From: Candidatus Sulfopaludibacter sp. SbA4
GTDB lineage: Bacteria; Acidobacteriota; Terriglobia; Bryobacterales; Bryobacteraceae
DNA: 43,333 bases
Reading direction: 5' to 3'
Assembly: GCA_900290305.1 (NCBI GenBank)
Contig: OMOG01000033.1
Coordinates: 299 to 43,631, forward strand
Shown: positions 1 through 6,897 of the stretch, in pieces
How the letters are laid out: each line of letters opens with the position of its first letter
How positions within the stretch are numbered: the first letter of the stretch is position 1
The notes under the pieces: model-generated
The model's input: the letters and a program-made list of their open reading frames with translations, nothing else
Databases searched by the model: none
What the model was told of the DNA's origin: nothing
Translations under genes and position numbers: made by a program

Positions 1-442
1 GACGGCGAAGCGCTCGCCCCCCATACCGTTGAAGAATGCCTCTCCGCTGGTGGCGCCGTAGAGAGCCACGTTGCCGATGAGAATGTTTTCCTCGGGCAGG
101 AAGGTGGAACGGCGCGGCGGATAGACCACCAGCCGGCCGCCGGAGAGGCCCTTGCCGACGTAATCGTTGGCATCGCCTTCGAGCTCCAGGGTCACGCCCT
201 TGGCGAGGAACGCTCCGAAGCTCTGGCCGGCGGAACCGGTGAACTGGAACTGGATGGTGTTGTCGGGCAACCCCGCAGAGCCGTAACGCCGCGCGATTTC
301 ACCGGAGAGCATGGCGCCCACGGTGCGATGGACGTTGCGGATGGGCATCTTGATCTCGATGGGAGTGCCGTTTTCGAGGGCGTCGCGGGCGTGGTCGATC
401 AGCATGTAATCGAGCGCCTGGCTCAAGCCGTGGTCCTTCCAG
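1..442 (-). pseudogene. gltB: Out-of-frame 3' continuation of gltB (GXGXG domain, cut by window edge)
   Basis: Read one base out of register with the main gltB frame, the minus strand from about 442 to 1 encodes typical glutamate synthase C-terminal sequence: [20 protein letters not shown], then [21 protein letters not shown], later [29 protein letters not shown] and [19 protein letters not shown] at the edge. These are the glycine-rich repeats of the beta-helix GXGXG domain. The frame is open to position 1, so the remaining C-terminus lies outside the window. The break sits at the CTGGA sequence (minus strand, 442-438). Inserting eight bases there would restore an ALE-HWKDHGL reading, as expected for the family. 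Confidence 0.85.
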
Positions 443-3400
443 GGCCGGGCGCGTTTCGAGCATATCGACGCGGCCCACCATTTCGTTGAAGGTGCGGAAG
501 CCCATCTGGGCCATATAGCGCCGTACCTGTTCGGCGATGAAGAAGAAAAAGTTGATGACGTTCTCGGGCTTGCCCTGGAACTTGGCGCGCAGCACGGGAT
601 CCTGCGTGGCGATACCCACCGGGCAGGTGTTGAGGTGGCATTTGCGCATCATGATGCAGCCCATGGAAATCAGCGGCGCGGTGGAGAAACCGAACTCCTC
701 GGCGCCCAGCAGCGCGGCGATGGCGACATCCCGGCCGGTCTGGAGTTTGCCATCGGTCTGCACGCGGATGCGGCCGCGGAGGTCGTTCAACACCAGCACC
801 TGGTGCGTTTCGGCGAGGCCCAGCTCCCAAGGAACGCCGGCGTGCTTGATGGAGCTGAGCGGCGAGGCGCCCGTGCCGCCCGAATCGCCAGAGATCAGGA
901 CCACGTCGGCGTGCGCTTTGGCAACGCCCGCGGCCACCGTGCCGACGCCCACCTCGGCCACCAGCTTGACCGAGATGCGCGCGTTGGGATTGACGTTTTT
1001 GAGATCGTAGATGAGCTGGGCGAGATCCTCGATGGAGTAGATGTCGTGGTGCGGCGGGGGAGAGATGAGACCCACCCCGGGGATGGAGTGCCGCACGCGC
1101 GCGATGGTTTCATCCACCTTGTGGCCGGGAAGCTGGCCGCCCTCTCCGGGCTTGGCTCCCTGCGCCATCTTGATCTGCAGCTCGTCGGCGTTCACCAGGT
1201 AATTGGTGGTGACGCCGAAGCGCGCGCTGGCGACCTGCTTGATGGCGCTGCGCCGCTCGGTGCCGTACCGCGCTTCGTCCTCGCCGCCCTCGCCGGTATT
1301 GGACTTGCCGCCGATGCGGTTCATGGCGATGGCCAGGGTCTCGTGCGCTTCCTTCGAAATGGAGCCGAACGACATGGCGCCGGTGGCGAATCGCTTCACG
1401 ATTTCGGCGGCGGGCTCGACCTCTTCGATGGGGATTGGCTCGGAGGACGGCTTGATTTCGAGGAGGCCGCGGAGGGTGCAGAGCTGGCGGCTTTGCTTAT
1501 CCAGGAGGTCGGTGTATTCCTGGAAGGTTTGCGCGCTGGCGGTTTCCAGGCGGACGGCGTGCTGCAGCTTGGCGATGGTTTGCGGGTTGTACAGGTGATA
1601 CTCGCCGCGCACGCGGTACTGATAGTTGCCGCCGACCGCAAGCTCGGTGTCGAACTCCGTCACCGGATAGAAGGCGTGGCGATGCTTGAGGATGGCCTCT
1701 TCGGCCAGGACCCCGAGCCCCACCCCTGCGATCCGCGAAGCGGTGCCGGTGAAGTAGCGGTCGATGAGGTCCTTATTCAGGCCGAGGGCTTCGAATACCT
1801 GCGCTCCGCGGTAGCTCTGGAGGGTGGAGATGCCCATCTTGCTGAAGGTCTTCAGCAGGCCCTTGTTGATTGACTTGATGAAGTTTTGCTTGGGGTCGCC
1901 CAGGCCTACGGTTTCGATGGCGAGGTAAGGATTCACGGCACTCGCGCCGTAGCCGATCAACAGGGCGAAGTGCATGACCTCGCGCGGTTCGCCCGATTCG
2001 ATGATGAGCGCCACCTGGGTGCGGGTCTCCTCACGGACCAAGTGGTTATGGACGGCGGTCAAAGCCAGGAGGCTGGGAACGGGAGCGTAATCCTCATCCA
2101 CGCCGCGGTCGGAGAGAATGAGCAACGTGTAGCCGGATTGGATGGCCAGGGAGGCGCGGCGGCAAAGCTGGGTGAGCGCGCGCTCCAGCCCCTTCTCACC
2201 CTCTTCGACGGCGAAGAGCATGGGCAGCGTAGTGGCCAGGAAATCGCCCTGCGAGACGCGGCGCAGTTTCTCGAGGTCGCGGTTGGTGAGGATGGGGTGC
2301 GGCAGTTTCAGCGTGTGGCAATGCAGGGGAGTCTCATCAAGTATATTGCGCTCGGTGCCGATATAGCTGGTGAGAGACATGACCATCTCTTCGCGGATGG
2401 GGTCGATGGGAGGATTGGTGACCTGAGCAAAGAGCTGTTTGAAATAGTTGAATAGCGGCTGCGGCTTGTCGGAGAGGCAGGCGAGCGGCGTATCGGTGCC
2501 CATGGAACCGACCGGCTCCTCGCCCTTTTCGGCCATGGGCCCCAGGACGATGCGGAGGTCTTCGTCGGTATAGCCGAAGGCGCGCTGGCGGACGAGCAGG
2601 GTCTTGGGATCGCTGGGGTGCTCGCGCTGCGGCTCGGCAAGCTGGTCGAGGGTGATCTGGTTTTCCTTGATCCAGAGCTGATAGGGATTGCGGCCGTAGA
2701 GCGCGCGCTTGATCTCGCGATCGGAGATGAGGCGGCCCTCGACGGTATCGACGAGCAGCATCTTGCCCGGCTGCAAGCGGCCCTTGAGCTTGACGTTTTC
2801 GGGCTTGACCGGGAGGACGCCGGTCTCCGAGGCCATGACGATCAGGTCGTCGTGCGTGACCAGGTAGCGCGCCGGGCGGAGGCCATTGCGGTCGAGCGTG
2901 GCGCCGATGGAGCGGCCGTCGGTGAAGGCGATGGCGGCGGGGCCGTCCCAGGGCTCCATGAGGGAGGCGTGATATTCGTAGAAGGCGCGCTTCTGCGGGT
3001 TCATGTGCTCGTTCTTGGCCCAGGCTTCGGGGATCAGCATGGCCATGGCGTGCGCGATCGAGCGGCCGGACATCACCAGAAGCTCCAGGGCGTTGTCGAA
3101 GGCGGCGGAGTCGCTGCCGTTCGGCTGGATGATGGGAAAGAGCTTCTTGATGTCGTCGTGGAACAGCTCGGATTCGAGTATGGACTGGCGGGCGTGCATC
3201 CAGTTCACGTTGCCCCGCAGGGTATTGATCTCGCCGTTGTGGGCGATGTAGCGGTAGGGGTGCGCGAGCTGCCAGGTGGGGAAGGTGTTGGTAGAGAAGC
3301 GCTGGTGCACGAGGCACAGGGCGCTGACCACGTCGGGGTCGCTCAGCTCGGGATAGAAATTCGCGATCTGGGGCGCCAGCAACAGACCTTTATAAACGAT

Positions 3401-4018
3401 GGTGCGGGCGGAAAGCGAGGGGATGTAGAAGAAGCCCTTTTCCGGGTCGGGGAGGTCGGAGGCGGCGATTTCGCTCTCGGCGCGCTTGCGGACGATGTAG
3501 AGCTTGCGCTCGAGCTGGTCTTCGTTCATGCCGCGGGCGCGCGCCACAAAGATCTGCTCGATGTAGGGCCGGGACGCATAGGCCACGCGGCCGATGGCCG
3601 TGCCTTCGGTGGGGGTGTCGCGCCAGCCGAGCACGGTGAGCCCCTCTTCGCGCACGATGCGCTCGATGATGCCTTCGCATTGCAGGCGATGATGCGGCTC
3701 GACGGGGAGGAAGGTCATGCCGACGCCGTATTCACCGGCGGGCGGCAGGGTGAAGCCGAGCGTGGCGCACTCCTTGGCAAAGAACTTGTGGGGGATCTGG
3801 ATGAGTACGCCGGCGCCGTCGCCGGTTTCCGGATCGCAGCCGCAGGCGCCGCGGTGGGTCAGGTTGATCAGGAGCTGGATGCCCTTGACGATGATGTCGT
3901 GAGATTTCTGGCCCTTGACGCTGGCGACGAAGCCGATACCGCAGGCGTCGTGCTCGTGGCGGGGGTCGTAGAGACCTTGGGCCCCAGGTAGACTGCTGGT
4001 TACAGTGGAATCACTCAT
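299..4018 (-). CDS. gltB: Glutamate synthase (NADPH/ferredoxin) large subunit, main open frame
   Basis: Converts glutamine plus 2-oxoglutarate to two glutamates in the cytoplasm, as the large subunit of GOGAT. The N-terminal class II amidotransferase domain has its nucleophile at about Cys26 in the DACGIGF motif, so about 25 residues would be removed as a propeptide. The FMN/synthase domain lies in roughly residues 800-1190, with the 3Fe-4S cysteine pattern C-x5-C-x4-C near residues 1119-1130 ([12 protein letters not shown]). After residue ~1192 (RPALE) the reading becomes unrelated Arg/Pro-rich sequence and stops at 299, while the true C-terminal sequence continues in another frame to the window edge (see the entry at 1-442). 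The family is usually ~1500 residues. The start ATG at 4016-4018 is the first codon of the conserved region. The gene is divergent from a LysR regulator, as gltB often is. Confidence 0.95.
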   Translation of the reverse strand: MSDSTVTSSLPGAQGLYDPRHEHDACGIGFVASVKGQKSHDIIVKGIQLLINLTHRGACGCDPETGDGAGVLIQIPHKFFAKECATLGFTLPPAGEYGVGMTFLPVEPHHRLQCEGIIERIVREEGLTVLGWRDTPTEGTAIGRVAYASRPYIEQIFVARARGMNEDQLERKLYIVRKRAESEIAASDLPDPEKGFFYIPSLSARTIVYKGLLLAPQIANFYPELSDPDVVSALCLVHQRFSTNTFPTWQLAHPYRYIAHNGEINTLRGNVNWMHARQSILESELFHDDIKKLFPIIQPNGSDSAAFDNALELLVMSGRSIAHAMAMLIPEAWAKNEHMNPQKRAFYEYHASLMEPWDGPAAIAFTDGRSIGATLDRNGLRPARYLVTHDDLIVMASETGVLPVKPENVKLKGRLQPGKMLLVDTVEGRLISDREIKRALYGRNPYQLWIKENQITLDQLAEPQREHPSDPKTLLVRQRAFGYTDEDLRIVLGPMAEKGEEPVGSMGTDTPLACLSDKPQPLFNYFKQLFAQVTNPPIDPIREEMVMSLTSYIGTERNILDETPLHCHTLKLPHPILTNRDLEKLRRVSQGDFLATTLPMLFAVEEGEKGLERALTQLCRRASLAIQSGYTLLILSDRGVDEDYAPVPSLLALTAVHNHLVREETRTQVALIIESGEPREVMHFALLIGYGASAVNPYLAIETVGLGDPKQNFIKSINKGLLKTFSKMGISTLQSYRGAQVFEALGLNKDLIDRYFTGTASRIAGVGLGVLAEEAILKHRHAFYPVTEFDTELAVGGNYQYRVRGEYHLYNPQTIAKLQHAVRLETASAQTFQEYTDLLDKQSRQLCTLRGLLEIKPSSEPIPIEEVEPAAEIVKRFATGAMSFGSISKEAHETLAIAMNRIGGKSNTGEGGEDEARYGTERRSAIKQVASARFGVTTNYLVNADELQIKMAQGAKPGEGGQLPGHKVDETIARVRHSIPGVGLISPPPHHDIYSIEDLAQLIYDLKNVNPNARISVKLVAEVGVGTVAAGVAKAHADVVLISGDSGGTGASPLSSIKHAGVPWELGLAETHQVLVLNDLRGRIRVQTDGKLQTGRDVAIAALLGAEEFGFSTAPLISMGCIMMRKCHLNTCPVGIATQDPVLRAKFQGKPENVINFFFFIAEQVRRYMAQMGFRTFNEMVGRVDMLETRPALEGPRLEPGARLHADRPRPRRPRKRHSHRDQDAHPQRPSHRGRHALR

Positions 4019-4111
4019 GGTGCATCACTTCATGGTGGTCTTGGGAACCGGCCGCTCCGAAGGGTAGTCCGGTAGCGGGATGGTGGCCGAACGGTGGTTG
4101 GCTTGTCTGCC

Positions 4112-4140
4112 AGTGTAACAGCGTTGTTAGTATTAGGCAA
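4112..4140 (-). promoter_or_regulatory. Probable sigma70-type promoter of gltB
   Basis: On the minus strand TTGCCT (4140-4135) and TACACT (4117-4112) are separated by exactly 17 bases, upstream of gltB. The predicted transcript would start near 4105 and carry a leader of roughly 85 bases. Assigned by pattern only. Confidence 0.5.
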
Positions 4141-4170
4141 CAGGGAAATATTTTGTTTCTACAATTAGCC

Positions 4171-4183
4171 ATACTTATGGTAT
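4171..4183. promoter_or_regulatory. Inverted repeat ATAC-N5-GTAT, candidate LysR-type operator
   Basis: ATAC and GTAT form an interrupted dyad 10 bases before the LysR start codon, and the nested CCATA-CT-TATGG (4169-4180) is also self-complementary. LysR-family proteins usually bind dyads of this kind between divergent genes and repress themselves. The position over the regulator's own promoter fits autorepression plus control of gltB. Inference from position and symmetry. Confidence 0.4.
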
Positions 4184-4186
4184 TCT
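4181..4186 (+). promoter_or_regulatory. -10-like element TATTCT seven bases before the LysR start (leaderless type)
   Basis: TATTCT is followed by seven bases and then ATG at 4194. No Shine-Dalgarno sequence precedes the ATG, so transcription starting at or next to the A of ATG is likely. An alternative -10, TATGGT at 4176-4181 with TTGTTT at 4153-4158 and a 17-base spacer, would give a 5-6 base leader. Confidence 0.4.
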
Positions 4187-4193
4187 TGACTCC

Positions 4194-5081
4194 ATGCCGC
4201 TTTGGGAATGCAAGCTTTTCAGGGAGATAGCCGCTACGCGCAGCATGAGCAAGGGTGCGGCGCACTGCGGGGTAAGCCAGTCGGCGGCCAGCCAGCACGT
4301 GCAGGAGGTGGAGCGGCGCCTGGGGCTGACTGTATTCGACCGTACCAAGCGGCCCCTGGTGCTGACCGAGGCCGGTAAGCTCTATGCGGAATTCTGCCGC
4401 GACGTGCTGCGCCGCGAGGAGGAATTTTCCCTCGGCCTTGAGGCGCTGAAGGGAGACGTGGCGGGCACGGTACGGGTGGCGTCGATCTACTCGATCGGGC
4501 TTTCGGAGATGAGCCGGCTGCAAGAGGAGTTTTCGCGGCGCTATCCGGGCGCGCATCTGCACGTGGAATTCATGCGGCCCGACAAGATCTACGAGGCGGT
4601 GCGCGACGACACGGCCGATTTGGGGCTGGTGAGCTATCCGGAATCGAGCCGCGAGATCGCCGCCATTCCGTGGAGGGACGAGGAGATGCAGTTGGCGGCG
4701 CCTCCCTCGCACCGGCTGGGGGAGCGCGCGGAGGTGTTTCCGGCGGACTTGAACGGCGAGAACTTCATCGGGTTCGACGAGGATCTGCAGATTCGCCGCG
4801 AGCTGGACCGGTTCTTCCGGGCGAACGCGATCGAGGTGAACCTGCTGATGCACTTCGACAACATCCAGACGATCAAGGAAGCGGTGGCGCTGGGGTCGGG
4901 GATCAGCATACTTCCGGCGCGCACGATGCAGGCCGAGATCGAGCAGGGACGGCTGGTGGCCGTGCCTTTGCACGCGCCCGAATTGGTGCGGCCGGTGGGG
5001 ATCGTGCATCGGAGGCGGAAGAAGTTCAATGGGGCGGCGCGGGCGTTTCTGGAGCTGGTGGGGACGGCAGGGGCGGAATAG
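4194..5081 (+). CDS. LysR-family transcriptional regulator, probably controlling gltB
   Basis: A 295-residue DNA-binding regulator. The N-terminal winged helix-turn-helix occupies residues ~1-60, with the family signature SMSKGAAHCGVSQSAASQHV and ERRLGLTVFDR. A linker helix follows, then the periplasmic-binding-protein-like co-inducer domain (residues ~90-290). The length is normal for the family. Divergent transcription from gltB across 175 bases resembles the gltC-gltAB arrangement of Bacillus, but sequence alone cannot show that it is a GltC orthologue. The start at 4194 is preferred because the next in-frame ATG lies inside the helix-turn-helix. No Shine-Dalgarno sequence precedes it. Confidence 0.92.
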   Translation: MPLWECKLFREIAATRSMSKGAAHCGVSQSAASQHVQEVERRLGLTVFDRTKRPLVLTEAGKLYAEFCRDVLRREEEFSLGLEALKGDVAGTVRVASIYSIGLSEMSRLQEEFSRRYPGAHLHVEFMRPDKIYEAVRDDTADLGLVSYPESSREIAAIPWRDEEMQLAAPPSHRLGERAEVFPADLNGENFIGFDEDLQIRRELDRFFRANAIEVNLLMHFDNIQTIKEAVALGSGISILPARTMQAEIEQGRLVAVPLHAPELVRPVGIVHRRRKKFNGAARAFLELVGTAGAE

Positions 5082-5090
5082 GCTTCCGGC

Positions 5091-5226
5091 CGGGAGACGC
5101 ATCTTTTTCGGGTGTGTCAGTTTATTTTTCAAGTCGTCGTAACCCCTTGTCCTTCTATCGATTGCGGAGGCCGGCCGAAATCGGGAGACGCATCTGGAGG
5201 GTCGTTTTTACAATATGCGTCTCCCG
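5091..5226. repeat. Three copies of CGGGAGACGCAT, two forming a 12-bp stem
   Basis: The 12-mer occurs directly at 5091-5102 and 5182-5193 and inverted at 5215-5226. The last two form a perfect 12-bp stem with a 21-base loop. It lies just 3' of the LysR gene and could form an RNA hairpin or be the ends of a small lost element. There is no uracil tract behind it, so it is not a classical terminator. Confidence 0.6.
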
Positions 5227-5268
5227 GCTCGACCAGTTCCGCAAATGTTCCCTCCCACAAACGGAAAA

Positions 5269-5338
5269 CCGCTCAAAATGAGCGGCCGGTCAGATTAGAA
5301 TTCAACAACTTACGGGAGAAACCGCTCAAAAGTGAGGG
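5269..5338 (+). repeat. Two related hairpins sharing ACCGCTCAAAA
   Basis: CCGCTC-AAAAT-GAGCGG (5269-5285) is a perfect 6-bp stem. A second copy of ACCGCTCAAAA at about 5318 forms an imperfect stem ending in GGGGTTT. The two hairpins are ~45 bases apart in an otherwise gene-free stretch. Function unknown. Confidence 0.5.
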
Positions 5339-5339
5339 G

Positions 5340-5600
5340 TTTCGCTGCATGGCCCGCTGAATCCGGCCGGAACGGCTGGTTCCCCTGCCAGGCACTAGAT
5401 CTCCTCCTGATTTAAAGCTAGCAGACAGAAATGCGGGGGCAGGGGGTGCGGCGCCGTGTGGGTGGGAATAAGTAGTTTTAGAATCAGCGAAAGGGTCTTG
5501 AAAAATAAAGTTGGTTCCGCGGTGACCGTGATTTTCGGAGGGGGCGAATCAGGGCTTTTGTGGCACCCGGACAGACGATCCTTCATGAGGCTCTCCGGCG
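5340..5600. other. Gene-free stretch between the LysR hairpins and the toxin-antitoxin remnants
   Basis: Short open frames are present but none has a convincing start, codon use or recognisable sequence. The base composition is lower in GC than the flanking genes (for example around 5465-5520), compatible with an acquired or degraded segment. I see no tRNA or terminator here. Confidence 0.4.
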
Positions 5601-5760
5601 TCAGTCTGACAGGAGATCTCCAAGATCCCGGCTGCCGCGGATGACGTGGAGAATGAGCGTGTCGTCGCCTGGAACGCAGAGCGTGATCGCGTCCCAGAAA
5701 AATTTCAGTAAACCTCTGAAGCTCTTATGGGCGTTCACAACAGACTCGAACTGCGTATAT
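5601..5760 (-). pseudogene. Remnant of a ParE/RelE-type toxin C-terminus
   Basis: The minus-strand reading ending at the stop 5603-5601 finishes with GDDTLILHVIRGSRDLGDLL. It resembles the last strands of ParE/RelE toxins, where a pattern like (D)T-x-(I/L)-x-(R/H)-V-(I/L)-(H/R)-G-(A/S)-R-D-L is usual. The upstream part (HFQYTQFESVV and so on) does not resemble the N-terminal helices of the fold, and no start or partner antitoxin precedes it on this strand, so it looks like a 3' fragment. It overlaps the promoter region of the plus-strand antitoxin gene. The assignment rests on about 20 residues. Confidence 0.4.
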
Positions 5761-5761
5761 T
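5734..5761 (+). promoter_or_regulatory. Candidate promoter of the antitoxin-toxin pair
   Basis: TTCACA (5734-5739) and TATATT (5756-5761) are separated by 16 bases, directly upstream of the antitoxin Shine-Dalgarno sequence GAGG (5768-5771). The position is right for a TA operon promoter. Confidence 0.4.
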
Positions 5762-5778
5762 GGAAATGAGGTTGCGTT

Positions 5779-6012
5779 GTGGCGACAACACCGACGAAAA
5801 CCGACATGGAACCACCTCCGCCCGGGCGATTCATCACGCTCTCCGTGCGTGCGGGCGAGGTGTTCGCCAATCAAGAGAAGGCATTAGGCTGGTTGCAAAC
5901 TCCCAACCCGTCCCTGGCCGGCCAGACACCGCTTGAAGCTGCGGCAACCGAAGAGGGCTTCCAAGAAGCCGAAGAAGTGCTGACCCGTATCGAATACGGT
6001 GTCCTCGGCTGA
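5779..6012 (+). CDS. Short ParS/MbcA-type (DUF2384) antitoxin
   Basis: A 77-residue protein whose residues ~25-75 match the toxin-binding domain of Xre/MbcA/ParS antitoxins: AGEVFANQEKALGWL, PNPSLAGQTPLEAA, then TEEGFQEAEEVLTRIEYGV. It has no N-terminal Xre helix-turn-helix, so it is the short form of the family or has lost that part. The GTG start at 5779 is chosen because GAGG lies 7 bases upstream; an ATG at 5806 is the alternative. Its TGA overlaps the ATG of the RES toxin gene (TGATG), the usual translational coupling in this toxin-antitoxin type, in which the antitoxin blocks an NAD-degrading RES toxin. Here the toxin gene is broken. Confidence 0.8.
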   Translation: MATTPTKTDMEPPPPGRFITLSVRAGEVFANQEKALGWLQTPNPSLAGQTPLEAAATEEGFQEAEEVLTRIEYGVLG

Positions 6013-6600
6013 TGCGCGCGTTTCGGTTGTGCCGGAGGGGAGCATCTATCCAGCATATGACGGAGAGGGAGCGCGCCAAGTTGGTGGCCGCTGGAACTTT
6101 CGAGGATCTCGCGCAAAACGGCCGCGGCGCGAACAGTTCCTGGCCCGTATGGTGCCGCGCCGCTGCCTTTGCGCTCCAAAGGAACGCGGGTACTATACAC
6201 GAGCGAGAACCGCTCATTGGCTGAGCTTGAGATCCTTGTCCACTTGTCCTCGTCGCTGCCGGACAAATATGTTCTGGGCGCGGCGGACATCCCCGACGAT
6301 ATCCCGGTTGAGAAGGTGAATGCGGCCTATCTACCTGAGAACTGGGCAACACTGAATCCTCGGGAACAGCTTGCGACCAGGCGCATTGGAGACGAGTGGG
6401 TAGAACAGCGGAAATCCGCAGTCCTAGCGATTCCATCCGTCATTGTCGGCGAGCTGAACTACGTCCTGAGTCCCGCCCACCCGGATTTTGGGCGGATCAG
6501 CTTTGCCGGGCTGGTCCCGTTCCGCTTCGATGTTCGGCTGATCTTGCGAAGTCAGCCGGGGCGCCACATGATCTATCGGGAGCGCGGCAAGCAGCAATAG
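6012..6600 (+). pseudogene. RES-domain toxin, broken by two frame changes
   Basis: Three frames together spell a RES toxin. Frame one starts with MRAFRLCRR (6012-6038). Frame two gives SIYPAYDGEGARQVGGRWN (about 6041-6097). Frame three gives SKGTRVLYTSENRSLAELE onward to the stop at 6600 and is open from 6169. RES toxins degrade NAD+, using conserved Arg/Tyr/Glu residues of which the GGRWN and YTSENRSLA-E segments are visible. The first break is in a GGGG run near 6037-6041. The second is an extra segment of about 77 bases (6098-6174). The 143-residue 3' open frame alone would lack the N-terminal active-site part, so the toxin is probably inactive, leaving an orphan antitoxin. Confidence 0.8.
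6098..6174. other. ~77-base insertion with internal inverted repeat inside the RES gene
   Basis: This segment separates GGRWN from SKGTRVLYTS, which are adjacent in RES proteins. It contains GCGGCGCG (6124-6131) and CGCGCCGC (6156-6163), a perfect 8-bp dyad around 24 bases that extends by three more pairs after one mismatch. The exact edges are uncertain because the flanks share GC-rich similarity. It may be a small palindromic element or a local duplication. Confidence 0.5.
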
Positions 6601-6867
6601 GCGGAATGAGGCGACACGTAACGGCAGAATCGCCGCATGGTGCTTTCGTCCGGTCCGCTGGGCTCGCGGACAGTCAGTCGGCAGCTTCATTTGACTGCGG
6701 CAAACTGGCTAGAAGAAGGAAAGCAACAACGGATCTGAACATACCGAATCGGCCCAATGGGGATTCTACACCCCGGCGTGATCGAAGCCAATGGGTTTCA
6801 GGACACGTAACCGGATCGAAGACCAGCGCGGAGTTGGCGCGCCTGCGAGCTTGAGAAACGCAGGGTG
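6601..6867. other. Gene-free stretch between the RES remnant and the HAF protein
   Basis: I see no convincing gene, RNA or terminator in these ~270 bases. The open frames here continue by chance out of neighbouring genes. TACAAT at 6868-6873, just downstream, is a possible -10 for the following gene. Confidence 0.4.
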
Positions 6868-6897
6868 TACAATGGGGCTGAAAGGCTTTTGGGACCC

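Noticed and set aside
437-443. Programmed frameshift in gltB
   Set aside because: No slippery heptamer or stimulatory structure, and eight missing bases explain the change better.
5091-5345. CRISPR array
   Set aside because: Copies of the 12-mer are in mixed orientation with unequal spacing, and there are no cas genes.
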